A DNA stretch of 64,000 bases from Brachypodium distachyon (Eukaryota; Streptophyta; Magnoliopsida; Poales; Poaceae). Where the stretch lies: contig NC_016133.3 of assembly GCF_000005505.3 (NCBI RefSeq), positions 34,000,737 to 34,064,736 on the forward strand. Reading direction: 5' to 3'. The notes under the pieces are model-generated. The model searched no databases, was not told where the DNA came from, and saw only the letters and a list, made by a program, of their open reading frames with translations. How positions within the stretch are numbered: the stretch's first letter is position 1; every line of letters starts with the position of its first letter. Shown here piece by piece: positions 1-12,694 of the stretch. The translations under genes were made by a program, and so were the position numbers.

Positions 1-795
1 TAATTCGGCTGTTCTAGGACGTTACGATTTGGACTTTGGAGTTGGAGATGGAGCTGGGGTCGCGTTTGGATTTAGGGCCGGGGTTCTGTTCTGGAACGAC
101 CAAGAACTATATATAATAACTAATTAAACGAACGCAGGAGTAATTAAATTAACAGGCGCATCGCCTTGTACTTTCTTAGGCCAGAGAGGATAGAGCTGGC
201 GCACAGCACGTACGGACGACGTAGACGACGTCTTAGTGGGCATCAAGACAGATTGTTTTATAGCCTTTCTCGTCTTGTTTAATTAGCCATGGTACCAGTT
301 TGTGTACTTCCACGCTACTAGAAGAACAAGTCAGAGATAAGCTTCGACACCTGCCTTTAGTCTTAAAAAAAGATGAGCTTCGATATCATAGAGCTAAATC
401 TTCTTTTAATATGCACCAGCTCAATCAGTGTTGGCCTCGGAACAAAGTTGGAAACGTACGGAAGCACAACGAAGCAGGGTACTGCCGTACTGGAGACAGG
501 TGAAGAGAATTGCAAGCAACACAAAAACAAAACAAAAGGACTAAGAATAAAAGCAGAAATATCATTATGCAGCTTCATTTGGACAAGGCCCCCGGTCCGG
601 GATGGCTTCGAAGGGTAAATTATTCGATTTACATTCTCAATACGCTCAAAAAGTTTTGGGGTGGGAATGGTACGGGCTTCATATATCTTAATTCTGCGAC
701 CATCATTCTGCTTCCAGAGTCAAACTAAGGCCTTCTCTCCTACTGATTTCAAGGCACTCGGTCTAGTTCATAGCGAAGCTCATCACCAAAATCAT
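1..795. other. Left-edge spacer, no gene recognised
   Basis: No open reading frame here resembles a known family. The stretch mixes AT-rich sequence with short GC-rich parts and could be the flank of a gene outside the window. No repeat termini were found. Confidence 0.4.
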
Positions 796-804
796 GGTCA
801 AAAG

Positions 805-1351
805 TCAAGATGGTAACGGGGCCCCAAACCTGAAAATCCACGGGTTTTTAACCCATTAGGGGACAGGTTTGGGTCAAATTCAAACCCCTGGGTTTGCTCA
901 TGGTCAAAAGTGAAAGCCAGTGGGTTTCCGGGTTCAAACCCGGTCCCGCACTCCCCGAACCTGGTACCCGTGAAACCCACGAAGACTCAATATGGCCCAT
1001 AAAAATGGCCTGGTACAGCCCATATTTCTATACCAAATGACATTGTTATATGTGAGAACTATATGATATTGTTATATGTGTGAAATTGTGCCTAAATTAT
1101 AATGTTTTGTCTTATCTTGGTGCTGAAACGGGTTGTTTTTCATTTATGTTGCTGCTGCAACTTTGGTTTCGTGCTGAAATGCTGGCGGGTTAGGGTTCAC
1201 CGACGGGGATGAAAAACCCGATGGGGACGGAGCTGGGAGAAAACTGAAACCCGCGACCGGGAACGGGGATGGGTCTGGGTCTGGGATGAAGGTCGCGGGG
1301 ACGGGTTTGGGCAGCCATTGGCCGGCGGGTTTCGTCCCCGTTGCCATCCGG
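805..1351. mobile_element. MULE-like MITE, copy 1
   Basis: A 547-bp non-coding element starting TCAAGATGGTAACGGGG and ending CCCCGTTGCCATCCGG. The two ends are imperfect inverted repeats of each other. It is flanked by a 9-bp direct repeat with one mismatch (ggtcaaaag at 796-804, agtcaaaag at 1352-1360). A 9-bp target duplication is the Mutator-superfamily habit. The interior is rich in cgggttt/aaacccg words and has no transposase ORF, so it is non-autonomous. A second copy lies at 1861-2506. Confidence 0.7.
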
Positions 1352-1439
1352 AGTCAAAAGGCAGTGGCGTAGCAAGATTTTAAAACCAGGGTGGTCCAAA
1401 TTTTTCTTCCCGCCACAATGTAAAATTGTTAATATACTA

Positions 1440-1651
1440 CTTTCTCCATTTCAGAAAACAATTCAAATAAATTTTTCTCATTTGTTCCACAATACACCTC
1501 ATTTAATTTTTCTCTTCATACCCGCACCCAGACAATAAATACTCACATCTATTTACTATTAATCCAATATGAAGGGTCAGACACTAGAAACAAGAGTTAG
1601 ATTGATCCAAGTACACAAATCTATACGAGGTGTATTTTGAAATGGAGCGAG
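1440..1651. mobile_element. Stowaway-like MITE
   Basis: A 212-bp AT-rich element whose ends CTTTCTCCATTTCA and TGAAATGGAGCGAG are near-perfect inverted repeats, with TA on both sides (1438-1439 and 1652-1653). Small size, TA duplication and this type of terminus fit Tc1/mariner-derived Stowaway MITEs. It lies between the two MULE-like MITEs. Confidence 0.7.
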
Positions 1652-1860
1652 TACTATGGAATTCAATAAAAACACATATAGCAAGGGGAATCGCCGAAGT
1701 GTCGATCAACAATCCAGTCTCCGAGACCCATTTAGATCAAACCCACTATATCATATTGTCTCTGGACTGGATTTTTTGTTTTTTGGGCTGACATTATACA
1801 AGTATATTGGGCTGGACCAAAATCCCATGTGGGTCTATGGACCACCTTGGCACCCTTTTG

Positions 1861-2506
1861 TCAAGATGGCAATGGGCCCCGAAACCCAAAAACCCGCGGG
1901 TTTTTACCTCATTAGGGGACGGGTTTGGGTCAGATGCAATCCCCGCGGGTTTGCTCATGGGTCAAAAGTGAAACCCAGCGGGTTTCACGGGTTCAGACCC
2001 GATCAAGCACTCCCCAAACCCGGTACCCGTGAAACGCGCGAAAATTTCCAGATAGCCCATTAAAATGACCCAGCACAGTCCATATATCTACCCCAAGCCC
2101 CCACATATATAACACTTCTAACCCTAAATCCTCCCCAAATCCCCGTTCTAGCCGCCGGCCCGCCACTGCCTCTCCCGTCGCCCGCCGCCACCGCGTGCTC
2201 TCTCCACGACGTGACGCCACCCACTCCTCCGTCTATTTTGTGAGAACAATAAGTTATTAAATGATTTTGATGTTTGATATATGTGTGAATGGTATTGATT
2301 TTTTTTTTAATGTTGCTGCTGCTATTTTGGAGATGTAAAACGGGTTCGGGTTCCTCGACGGGGATGAAAAACCCGACGGGGACGGGGCTGGGAAAATTTT
2401 GAAACCCGTGACCGGGAACGGGTACGGGGACGGGTCTGGGTTCAGAATCTCGTGGATGGGTTTGGGCAGCCAATACGCGGCGGGTTTCGTCCCCGTTGCC
2501 ACCCGG
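1861..2506. mobile_element. MULE-like MITE, copy 2
   Basis: A 646-bp relative of 805-1351 in the same orientation. It begins TCAAGATGGCAATGGG and ends CCCCGTTGCCACCCGG. The flanking 9-bp direct repeat acccttttg is perfect (1852-1860 and 2507-2515). The terminal 200 bp on each side align with copy 1, while the middle differs. No transposase is encoded. Confidence 0.75.
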
Positions 2507-2539
2507 ACCCTTTTGGCTACGCCAATGTCAAAAGGTTGC

Positions 2540-3345
2540 ACCTGGTCATGTTGACCTTATTTTCGCCTGACCAAAACGCGGTCATCAAGGGATGAAGTAC
2601 CCATGACAAACGTTGCCCATGTCTTTGCCCTTGCGAGGGCTCTGAATGCCGAGATGATCCTGGCTTTGCTGACTTAAATTGACATCTCCGAAACTTTTAA
2701 CTCGGTTTCTTGGGAGTTTCTTCTCCATGTCATGACTGCCAGTGGTTTTGGCCCTACTTGAATCTCTGCAGTGACTATTCTGTTAATGCTCTTTAACTCC
2801 ATCATGGATTGACGGGGGCTAAGACAAGGGGGCCTCTCATCACCTCTGTTTTTTGTCCTGGTGATGGACTGTCTAGGAAGGGTCACTCAATTTGTTGAGA
2901 ATTCCGGTATTTTCAAGCACCTTGGGAATTTGGGGCTTCATCGTTTTTCCTTCTATGTGGATGATGTCGTAATATACCTGAGACCTACCCGGAACGAGAT
3001 TGATGCCATGCGCGCGATCCTCCAGTTGTTTGGTCAAGCTTCCGGGCTCCGAGCAAGTGTGTTTTTACGGTACCCTGGCACAAAGTTTTAGGTGAGCTTG
3101 GCGTATCCAACCTTACTTTCCGTGGTCGGGGTCTTCGCTTGCGATGGCTATGGAAGAACTGGGGTACTAGACCTTATCTGGCTTGGGATGGCCCCAACGA
3201 TCACTCGGATGGCCACATTGTTGCTCTGTTTAGAGCCCGCACCACCATTGCGATTGGAAATGGTGCCCGCATCTCCTTCTGCCATAATGTCTATGCCATT
3301 GGCAATTTTGTGAAAACCTTCTCTGTTATTATCACCTTTTAACGA
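2540..3345 (+). pseudogene. LINE (non-LTR retrotransposon) reverse-transcriptase remnant
   Basis: Broken plus-strand reading frames match the C-terminal half of a plant LINE ORF2. A palm-domain stretch (SWEFLL, then RQGG..SPLFFVLVMD) is followed by the catalytic box FYVDDVV near 2955-2975, a variant of the usual YADD. The segment ILQLFGQASGLRA follows. After a deletion near 3065-3095 the frame resumes in the post-RT region (LRLRWLWKNWG, then ARTTIAIGNGARISF). Several in-frame stops and shifts show that it is dead. No 5' half is visible. Confidence 0.75.
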
Positions 3346-4814
3346 AGGGAGCCAAACATTATTGTATGAGGATTGAATGTTTGTTCTTGGTAAAGCTCTA
3401 TGTCAATATTAGAAAAATTATAGCTTATGCACCACCATATTTAAGGGCTAGACTAAGCTAGCACCGGAACTTACTTAGTTTGGTACTACTTAGTTTGATA
3501 CTCACTCCGTCCAGAAATAACAAAAATAAACGTACTTCTAAGTTTTGTCTCAAGTAATTTTTTTTATTAAAATCTGACCGATTTTATTAGAAACATAGCA
3601 ACATTTTGAAACACTAAACTAATATCATTAGCTCTGTTTTGAAATGTAATTTCATTATATACCGATTGGCTAGCTACCGATTGGCATATGTGTCGCTACT
3701 CTTTTCAACAAAGTTGGCCGAATCTATTTTTTTACATAAATCAAAACCTAGAAGTGCCTCGAACGAACCATCAATTTGGTTGACCCCAGTTTTTTTTTTT
3801 CAGTCTTGATTACGTATGTGCTTTACAAACAATTTCGGCACTTTTCAGTAAACGAAAGGGTCTCGAACGTACGTTCCTGTACACCCTCCTAAACATAAAG
3901 TGTTTTAGGTTAAAATTTCCTATGACTTGGAAAAACAAGGGGGCTACACTTTCACGATAGCCCGTCCGCAATCCAGGCGTTTTTTTTGCTGAATCACAAA
4001 TCCCAGTGCCACGCCATCAAATCCGGTCCACCAAACGGCTTTGGCTGGGATTAAGGGGTTCATTGGCCGGGATTAGGTAGGTTAGGTCCCGAAAATCCGA
4101 AACTAGAATGTCACGGTTTGAATCAGACGAGTTCTACGAGAACAAGATTTAACATGGACTTTTCTCCTTACCAGGACTAAAGAGCTACCGGATCGGGTTG
4201 GGGTTAATTGTAGTAGGATCTAAGATGTTTTTTCCTTCTATTATTCAGTTTCTTCAGATATTTCGAATATTCGTGGGTCAAAAACGACTTAAATATATTC
4301 AGTTTTCTAACTGAACTAAAGACCGGATATTTTTTTTTCCGGTTTCGGTTTTATATCGGTAGGTTCTGTACACGATTAATATGATCATCCCTAGCTAAAG
4401 AAGTCATCCTGGGCTCCTAGCCCACATTTTGTCCACCCACGAGCCCACACGTACTAGCCGCCATTTGGGAACGATGTGCGCATCCGCCGAGCGGCATCGC
4501 CGTCGCCCGCACGGCCATTTCTCGCGGAGACTTCGTGATCCGGTCACTCTTTGGTCTTCGCCTTCCTTCGATCTAAAGCAACGGAAACTTCTTTACGTTC
4601 AAAGCAACCGTTTTTTCCTTTCCAAACTACGACTCTGGCATTGACTGACCGTGTCGTTCGACCATTAACTCTTCCATTGCACGCAGAGGACTGGTGGTAC
4701 CCAAAAGGGAGCGCGCCTATCTTAAACGACCAGCCTTTAGCCCATCGCCAATTCGCCATTGCTAGCTAAGCTAACCATCTAGCTCCCTCTCGGAGGAAAG
4801 CGATCGGAGGCGAG
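3346..4814. other. Spacer upstream of the PLAC8-family gene
   Basis: No gene was seen. A Stowaway-like terminus (actcactccgtccagaaata, from about 3510) marks a MITE fragment without a clear second end. The last 400 bp become GC-rich and presumably hold the promoter and 5' UTR of the following gene. No convincing TATA box was found. Confidence 0.4.
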
Positions 4815-6189
4815 ATGGCGGCGTCGCAGGCGTACATGGACAAGGCGCAGCTCCGCCAGAGCTACCGCAACGTCTGGCACACCGACCTCACCAGTGCCAT
4901 CCAGGCTGACTTCCCGTGTGTGTATCCTATTCCTGACAAGCTTCCGAATCATCTGCTTGTGATGACTTGAGTGAAATTTTTGATTCGTTTGCTCCTTTCC
5001 CTGCAGACTGCTGCCTGTCGCTGTGGTGGTAAGTATCGCGCGGGGGAGCTCAGCTCTTCTCGTTTTCTGAATCTCGGAGAAATCATTCATAGTACTAGTT
5101 CAATTTAACAGCGAATCTGTTTTTTTTCTCTCTCTTTCCCATTGTTCTACAGCGGCCCATGCATCTCCTACATGCTCCGGAGACGCGCTCTCTACAATGA
5201 CATGTCAAGGTAAAAGTCCCAAGTTTGTTCTGATCTTCTCGCCCCTTTTAATTCGTGTCCTGGTGCAATCCTCTGTTCTCCGTACGTGTGCCGCAGATAC
5301 GTGTGCTGCGCCGGGTACATGCCGTGCAGCGGGCGTTGCGGCGAGAGCAAATGCCCGGAGCTATGCCTCGCAACGGAGGTACGCACAAAATCCTTCCACA
5401 AGTTCGATCTCCTCTCGATTTCCATTTCTCTGATTAGCAGATTTGCCCTGTCGATTCAATTCCCAGGTGTTCCTCTGCTTCGGCAGCTCGGTTGCGTCCA
5501 CCAGGTTCCTGCTGCAGGACGAGTTCAACATCCAGACCACCCAGTGCGACAACTGCATCATCGTATATACTCACCACCACTCCTACCCCTACAACTGCCG
5601 TTTCACCCGAAGTTTTCAGTTTTCACCACTGCTGCAGTGCTGATGTTTCAGAACTCTGTAAGTGATCACAGGTCACAGCCAGTTTTTTGTTGCCGCGTGC
5701 AGGGCTTCATGTTTTGCCTTCAGCAGCTGGCCTGCATATGCTCCCTGGTCGCCTGCATCGTCGGCAACCAGGAACTCTCCGAGGCCTCGCAAGCCATCTC
5801 CTGCCTCTCCGACATGGTCTACTGGACGTAAGACACCCTATTCTCTTCAGTCTTCCCCAAGATCATTTATTTCATTTTACAAACAATTACTCGTATCTCT
5901 GAACTGAAAGTGCCATGGTCTATTTCAATTTGTGCAGGGTCTGCTCCTGTATGCAGGTAAACAGCCCACTAGTTTAATTTACTTCCCCGACAATTGATGT
6001 TTTCTTGTTCGTTGACATCAACACGGTGATCTATATGTAAACATGTGATGGGGTTTCCAGACGCAGCACAAGGTGGAGATGGACAAGAGGGACGGCAAGC
6101 TGGGTGGCGCTGTGATGGCCGTGCCTCCAATGCAGCAGATGTCGCGCATAGACCAGCCGGTGCCGCCTCACGTCGTGCAGGCGCCGTAG
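4815..6189 (+). CDS. PLAC8-family cysteine-rich protein
   Basis: Eight exons with GT-AG introns: 4815-4917, 5007-5028, 5153-5209, 5297-5378, 5467-5562, 5703-5827, 5938-5956, 6061-6189. They encode 210 aa and all phases join. The protein has the PLAC8 (DUF614) pattern: an N-terminal LRQSYRNVWHTDL motif, then CCLSLWCGPCISYMLRR, a second cysteine cluster (YVCC..MPCSG.CGESKCPELC), FNIQTTQCDNC and two hydrophobic cysteine-rich stretches (FMFCLQQLACICSLVACIVG; SCLSDMVYW). The tail is hydrophilic (HKVEMDKRDG, MSRIDQPVPP). The family contains membrane-associated proteins implicated in organ size or metal handling, but this subgroup lacks a firm function, so none is assigned. Exons of 19 and 22 nt are unusually small, yet both preserve the frame and conserved residues. 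Confidence 0.9.
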
Positions 6190-8271
6190 CCGGCGCACTA
6201 CAGATAGCCAGCCCGTGTGAAGAGGTTTGGCTGGCTGCTTGTGTTTGCTTGCCATCCAAATGAGATACCACTGCAGGTCGAATGAATGGCCTTTGAGCCT
6301 TTACCAATTCTGAGATTGAATATTCCTAATACTCATATATGAGTTTTTGTATGGAGCTTATTATGTATAGAATTGATCACTGTTTATTTCTACTACGTTT
6401 AGAAATATCACGGAATCATTGTTATGCTTACTGCAGAAAGATTCATGTCCATACCTGTGGGCGCACAAAATTCATCGGCAAAAACTGTAAAAAAATGGGG
6501 TTCGTCCTCCCGAGTTTAATTTTCTGTTTATTTTTATGGCTTTGTAAGTAACTTTGTTCTCCTTTCTTAAGAAATGAAAATCAGCGATGCTGCATTTTCG
6601 TAAAAAAAAAAAACTGTAACAAAATTTACATGTTCACGCCATATGATTCATTGCCAAAAATCTTCGATTGCAGTCACCCAAGACTGCTGTCGCAGGCTTG
6701 CAGCTGTCAATTCCTCGAAGTTCCTGTCATGAGAATTCAAAGGAGATTAAATAATGATATCAGTAACGAGAGCATGGCAGCATCAAAATTACTAAGATGG
6801 GTGCTCTTATAATATATGCTTTAAAACCTGGATATGTTGAATATGTGTTCATATTCTGACGAGGTCAAACAACACAACCTCGGCGGCCAAGTTTCTTGAA
6901 CTGGGAGTTATCGGCGGTGCCACGAAGTAAGGAAATTTTATCGTCTGCAGGTTCAGCGTGTTAGTTTTGGGTTTTGTGTCCTCGTAGAAATATTCATACC
7001 GATCTGATGAGTTTTGTTTAGTGTGTCGTGGAGTCCTTTTGTGATGTGTTCAGATGAAGATCTTGTGGTTTGATGGTCTTTACCTTCAAGGGATCGTACC
7101 TGGCTCAAGTATGTTCAACGTCTATGGCTTTCCATCTTTTTTTTTTATTGAGAACTTGAGGACTTTTTGAAACTTTTAAAGACAATCAACTTCGTGCAAG
7201 TGTTCGAGTGCTGGTGTCGGCGTGTTGCTGCTCTAGTCTGACTGTAATCTCTTCACTGAACCCTTGATGGTACTTCATGTTGCAAAGATTGCTACCACGT
7301 AGAAGATTTCTTTGAAGACTGCATTGTCATCCTTTTATAGGAGATATTTTGTGTTTTTTTGGATTTTATGACGCAAATCACTGTGCTTATAACTGATGTT
7401 GGGTTTGAATAAAGTTACATGTGAATCTTCTTTAAAAAGAAAGTTTGCCGTTGACCACTAAAAAAAAGAAGTTTCCTCTTGACTAGCATTTCCAAAAGCA
7501 TGATCGGTGCAAATTTGAAGAAACACAGCGTTGTATTTATTTCCCTCTAGCGATAATAGCTGTGCGTGTTTTTCAGCTGGCTGGCAAGTTCCAGAAAAAT
7601 ATGTTTTTGAAACTATTTTCAGGACTGCTGCAGAACGAAGAGGGAAAATGCACACGAAATGAGTAGACTTCATCGTGGAGCTGGAGGGAGGCAAGCGAAG
7701 CAACATTGGACCCCTGTGAGCCAGGCGTCTCAATGTCGTGATTCAAATGGATAGTTGTCGTATGTTTGAAGTTTCATGAGAAGAAAAACAAGAATGAGGC
7801 CCAATAATACATTCTTTTTTTAGACGAGGTGTAGAAGACAACAACAGCTGACCATTTATCAAGATCGAATACTTAAAACAAAATAAATGGTGTTCAGGTT
7901 TGTTTGACTTTCCTTTTCGAAAAGAAAACTGCGTCGAAGACCTTGTAACAACAAAAGAAATGTTTAGCGCACCTTGTCGGCCGGCATCAATGTGTTTTCA
8001 AAAGGAAGAAGAATGTTATCATCATGTGATCACAAACACAATTCCGTACAAAAAAAAATCCGCCGTACCGGCAAAATGTGCAAAAATAACAGAGTACAGC
8101 CCGGTTGCTTGCACGCACGTACGCCCACGCCATACTAATAATCTCCAAAGTTTTTGCGAGTGCGTGCAGGCACGTCGTCGCGCGCGAAGATGTAAACGAC
8201 TTTCGTTTCTCCCCAATCATCACCGTAACCACCGCTCTGGTTGATCCAATCCAATCCACAGTAACGGTCAC
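6190..8271. other. PLAC8 3' UTR and intergenic spacer
   Basis: The first few hundred bases are probably the 3' UTR of the PLAC8-family gene. The rest is AT-rich with no recognisable ORF. The stretch at 6850-7440 ends in a sequence resembling a transcript tail (ttgaataaagttac) and may be an old transposon relic, but it has no domain or terminal repeat that I can support. Confidence 0.35.
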
Positions 8272-8277
8272 TATAAA
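8272..8277 (+). promoter_or_regulatory. Probable TATA box of the expansin gene
   Basis: TATAAA lies 85 bp upstream of the expansin ATG in the context cactataaatcc. That leaves about 50-60 nt of 5' UTR if transcription starts 25-35 bp downstream. The call rests on position and consensus only. Confidence 0.6.
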
Positions 8278-8362
8278 TCCACTCTGTTCCATGCATTCTT
8301 CTGCAGAGCTCAGCCAAGAAAGAAGAGAGCACTACACAACACAAGCAGAGGGAAGGAAAGCA

Positions 8363-9242
8363 ATGGCTTCTGCTCCGTCCACGGCCACGGCCATCTTGGC
8401 CCTTCTCGTCTCCCTGGCCGGCGTGGCCACCACCGCGCACGGCAGGTTCACGGCGATGCAGTGGACCCCCGCCCACGCCACCTTCTACGGCGACGAGACC
8501 GCGGCGGAGACCATGGGTACGTTTACTTGCACAAGCTAGTCCATCGGCAATGGCAATGGCATGCTGCCAGACTCATTTGCTGACACGGTGACACGCAGGC
8601 GGGGCGTGCGGGTACGGCAACCTGTACGCGACAGGGTACGGCACGGACACGGCGGCGCTGAGCACGACGCTGTTCCTGGACGGGTACGGGTGCGGGACGT
8701 GCTACCAGATGCGGTGCGTGGGGGCGCCGGCCTGCTACCAGGGCTCGCCCGTGATCACGGTCACGGCCACCAACCTGTGCCCGCCCAACTGGGAGCAGGA
8801 CTCCAACGCGGGGGGGTGGTGCAACCCGCCGCGCACCCACTTCGACCTCGCCAAGCCGGCCTTCATGAAGATGGCCGCCTGGCGCGCCGGCATCGTGCCC
8901 GTCATGTACCGCAGGGTGCCCTGCGTGCGCAAGGGCGGACTGCGCTTCGCGTTCCAGGGGAACCCTCACTGGCTGCTCGTCTACGTCATGAACGTCGCCG
9001 GCGCCGGGGACGTCCGGGACATGTGGGTCAAGGGCTGCGACGGCGGCGGCCACGTCCAGGGGTGGGTGCGGATGAGCCACAACTGGGGCGCCGCGTTCCA
9101 GGCCTTCGGCCAGCTCGGCGGCCACGCGCTCAGCTTCAAGCTCACCTCCTACACCACCGGGCAGACCATCATCGCCGCCGACGCCGCGCCGCGGACCTGG
9201 TCCGTCGGGCTCACGTACCAGGCCCGCGCCAACTTCTCTTAA
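8363..9242 (+). CDS. EXPA: Alpha-expansin (cell-wall loosening protein)
   Basis: Two exons, 8363-8516 and 8599-9242, encode 265 aa. Residues 1 to about 28 form a signal peptide ending near TTAHG, so the product should be secreted to the wall. Residues about 35-165 form the GH45-like double-psi barrel domain. It starts [16 protein letters not shown] and carries [10 protein letters not shown], regularly spaced cysteines, the alpha-expansin [13 protein letters not shown] segment and the HFD motif at residues 132-134. The remainder is the C-terminal expansin/CBM63 domain ([33 protein letters not shown]). Alpha-expansins loosen walls at acid pH without hydrolysis. The single intron falls early, inside the codon for Gly52. 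The coding sequence is very GC-rich, as in many grass genes. The exact EXPA number cannot be assigned. Confidence 0.93.
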
Positions 9243-10123
9243 TCTCTTAGGGAGGGGGCGGCCGGCCGGCCAAACTGTGAAAGCACATCAAGTAGCAGGA
9301 GCTGACGATGCTCTGCTCGGCTCTGATTTTTTGCTTTCCTATACCACATTTTCAGTTCAGTCTAGAGTATTGTTCTTACACGTTGTCCCCCGATCCATTT
9401 GTAAACAGCGGGTTTGACTTTGACGCACACGATGACCATGCAAACTCTGTAACAGGATTGATGCAATATATTTGCAGATTGTTTTCTGACTTGAAACATC
9501 GAACTCTACTTACAATTCAGTGATGGCACCAGCAGTTTGACACAGATACACGGTAGTCAAAAAGGTTGGCAGGATAAAATAATCATGCAATATTGCAATG
9601 TAGCTCTGCAAGCTGTCCCTATACAGATATATTTGCAAATAGTAACATCAGGCTAGATGGAGAAAAATAACCACACAGGGCTTGATTCTGTTGATGGGAC
9701 CAACACATAAATCAACCCATGGCATGTTTAAACGCCTGCCCAACGTTGCCTAAATGCTGATGCACACAGGCTAATATTTCAAAAGGCACAACCATTGGCA
9801 TAATCAAAGCTTCAGAAGACACAAGCGACACAACCAGAGCCCGAGAAGAAATATGCCACACAATCAAGGGTCAAGTTCAATGTTATAGACAGATCCATCA
9901 CTAAGCACGGTTCAATATTTAGCAAACAGGTTTTTTCAGGCCATGCCTGATTCAGTGATCACACACATCACAAAAGATCCACGGTGACAATGGAAAGTTG
10001 TCCAAAGATCCCGCTTTTGGTTATAATATCTGGTCAAACTTCATATTTCCAAGGGGGTGGTAGTTTTAGGATTTTGCAACAACTATGCGGATGTTCATGA
10101 TGAATATCTAGCAAGCAGCCCCC
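9243..10123. other. Convergent 3' regions of EXPA and SCE1
   Basis: An 880-bp spacer between the stop codons of two convergent genes. It should contain both 3' UTRs. No other coding or repeat signal was seen. Confidence 0.6.
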
Positions 10124-11743
10124 TCAAATGAGAGCAGGGTACTGCTTGGCCTGCAGACGAACACGTTTCTTGTATTCTGCTGGATCCTGCAAAATAAATA
10201 AAAGGTCAATGAATGATATGGAAGAATTGGGGAAACAGATAATGTTATACACTTTTTCTTCCAACCTGGATAAACAGATGATAACCATCAGTCTGAGCAG
10301 GGTCAGCTGGATTAGGCTGGTCAAGCAAGTCCTGTATTCCTACTAGAATCTGCTTAACAGTAATAGCAGGTCTCCAACCCTGAGAATATGCAACTTCAGC
10401 TGTAACTCATAGCATGGCAATTCAATAAAATCTACGAAACAGATTGAAGGCTTACGCTATCCTCGTTAAGAATGGAGAGACAGACTGTCCCTGAAGGATA
10501 GACATTTGGGTGGAAAAAGTTTTGTGGGAACTTGCATTTGGGAGGTTTGCTAGGGTAGTCCTCACTGAACTGAAGGGTAAGAGGGAAGTATCCACCTTCC
10601 CAATCAGTCTGCATAGATGATGAGGGAGTAGTTAAAATATCGCACATTAGTAAAAAATTCCAGATTGGGGAACAAAGAGCAAAGATAAATACATAGTGAA
10701 CAATAAATAACAGAAAGCTTATGAAAACAGACGCCAGATACAAAAATAAGTCCACCTGTGTTATTTTTGCTCCCAGTGCAATGATTGTGGAGACATAGTA
10801 CAGTACTGGTGGTGACAGCACACGATTTATCTACCAGTTGCACCGTTTGAATCCTCCCCCAGTCCTCGTGGTTCTTGGAGACGGTAGGGGAGAAGAATGG
10901 CACCTTCACAGCGCTGCTAAACCAGTAGTCATTGCGAAACAACTTCGTAGTTGGCTATGTCCTAGATGGCATCAGAGTGGGTACTTGCTAGTCATGTTAA
11001 CAAAAACTATCTATCCTCTTAAACAAAGTTTTAGTTTAAATCCCATGTTTCTAGACCTCCTAGACTGATATAACTTGTTAAGGGAAGAACTAATGGGCAG
11101 GAATGAGAATAGGGAATGGAGTATAGGGAACCTGCTGGAGAGGAGCCACAAATTTTTCTAAACTTCTTCCCTCTCCTATCCCTAAAACTAATTTTAGGGA
11201 ACCAAATTTGAGGAACCTGCTGGAGATGCTCTAACATCATCATTCCTTCTGCCCAATCAACCGATAGACAATACAATCCGTTATCCAAAGCACGGACCAA
11301 AGCTGTAAAAGGGCACACATCCAGCAGCAATCGAACCTAATCCTAATCTACCATGGTGCACTCACGAATTTGACAGAAGACCAGACCTACCCCACAAACA
11401 CGGGACCCAATTGAGCAGTATCACTAATAAAAACAGTGACCTTTGCCTCACAGAACAAACCAGATCGAATCGAAGTGGGGATGGGATGATACTTACCCCC
11501 TGCTTTCCGGGGATGGTGCAGTGCCAGACCATCAGGTTCACAGACCCGTCGGCCACCGTCTCCGGCTTCGCAACGAACCCCTGCGAATCAAAAGGACCAG
11601 ATCAGGAACCGAATCAGGACGGCCAGGGGAGACGAGAGGCGGAGAGGAGGGGGGAGCTCGACGGCACGGACGTGGGGATGGTTCTTGCGCCAGGCCTTGC
11701 GCTCCTCTGCAAGGCGGCCGCGGGCGATCCCACCTCCTGACAT
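10124..11743 (-). CDS. SCE1: SUMO-conjugating enzyme (E2), UBC9/SCE1
   Basis: Five minus-strand exons: 11743-11672, 11580-11497, 10608-10456, 10379-10266 and 10186-10124. They encode 161 aa, and all introns are GT-AG and lie between codons. The protein begins [20 protein letters not shown] and shows the UBC fold throughout. It has the HPN motif at residues 85-87, catalytic Cys95 in SGTVCLSIL, the UBC9-type insertion [16 protein letters not shown] and the C-terminal helix ending QAKQYPALI. It takes SUMO from the SAE1/SAE2 E1 as a Cys95 thioester and passes it to lysines of nuclear targets. Intron 2 is the longest, at 888 bp. An A/T-rich TATA-like stretch near 11845-11858 could be the promoter. 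The length matches plant SCE1 proteins (about 160 aa), with one extra N-terminal Gly compared with the rice sequence I remember. Confidence 0.97.
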
Positions 11744-12694
11744 GGGCTGCGGCGGCGGAGGCGGCTGGCTGCTCTCTGTCGCTTGGTCTGGGGTTTGGTC
11801 TTCAGAGTCTTCGCGGATGAGGAAGAATTGGTTCTTCCTTTCCCTTTTATTTGGCTAAATTCTTTTCAGAAAAATATCCAGTAAAAACCTCTTTTATAAC
11901 TCGCAAAATTTTCTTCTCAGCCGTGGATGAAAAACGTGCCGCTCAGATGGAAGGTAGATTTAACCCAAACACTTAAAAGCAATTTTGCACGACACCCCTT
12001 GCTTTTATCCTGTGCCCGGTAAAAACCGATTCGTGAGTCAAAAAGAAGAAAATCCATGACGACACTGAAACGAAGGCGTTTCACCGGCGCTGCCCCGCCC
12101 ACCTCTGTCCGTGGTGCCCCGCCAGCCACTGGACGTGGTGCCCCGCCCTGCCATGATCTTTACTGCCGTGTCCACCGCCATCGGCACATCGGGCGGTGAA
12201 AATGAAGGGGGAATTGGCAGCAGCTTCAACGAGGGCCTCATCCATGGCCACGGTCACCAACTTTAATGACAGGAACGCAACCCCGCGCACAGCCCCACCT
12301 AGTCAGTAGCCAGTGCCTAAGAAGGCGGCACGAACAGCCCGCGCTCTCGGTTGCTCCCCTGGATTTGGTGGCTGTAGGCAAGGACGAGAGAAGGGGCTGC
12401 TCGGCGTCACCCTCGTGGGCCAGCGCTGCCGTTGCCAATGCGTTGGTCCATGGTCCAGGGGTTGCAGGCGTAGCTGTCCCGTGCCCTCTGCTTCAATGGG
12501 TGGGGAACGAGGAGGAACAAAGAATTTGGCTCGCGATTGTTTCTCCTTTTTGAGGTAATCGATGGTGGAAGAGACATAGGCTCTGGGACAGCGGCGGTGG
12601 CTCTTCGCGGGTGAGACGACGGCGGCAGCGGCCCCTCTATGCGGGAGATGGCAGCGTCGATGTGGGGAAAGTCTTTGGTGTGGCATTAATATTA
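11744..12694. other. SCE1 upstream region
   Basis: The SCE1 5' UTR and promoter are expected in the first few hundred bases. Beyond that is moderately GC-rich DNA with only short, overlapping, non-homologous reading frames. No gene was recognised. Confidence 0.5.

Noticed and set aside
8523..9125. 200-codon minus-strand ORF and 229-codon alternative plus frame over the expansin
   Set aside because: These are shadows of the GC-rich expansin exon 2. The expansin frame has the conserved motifs and correct splice junction.
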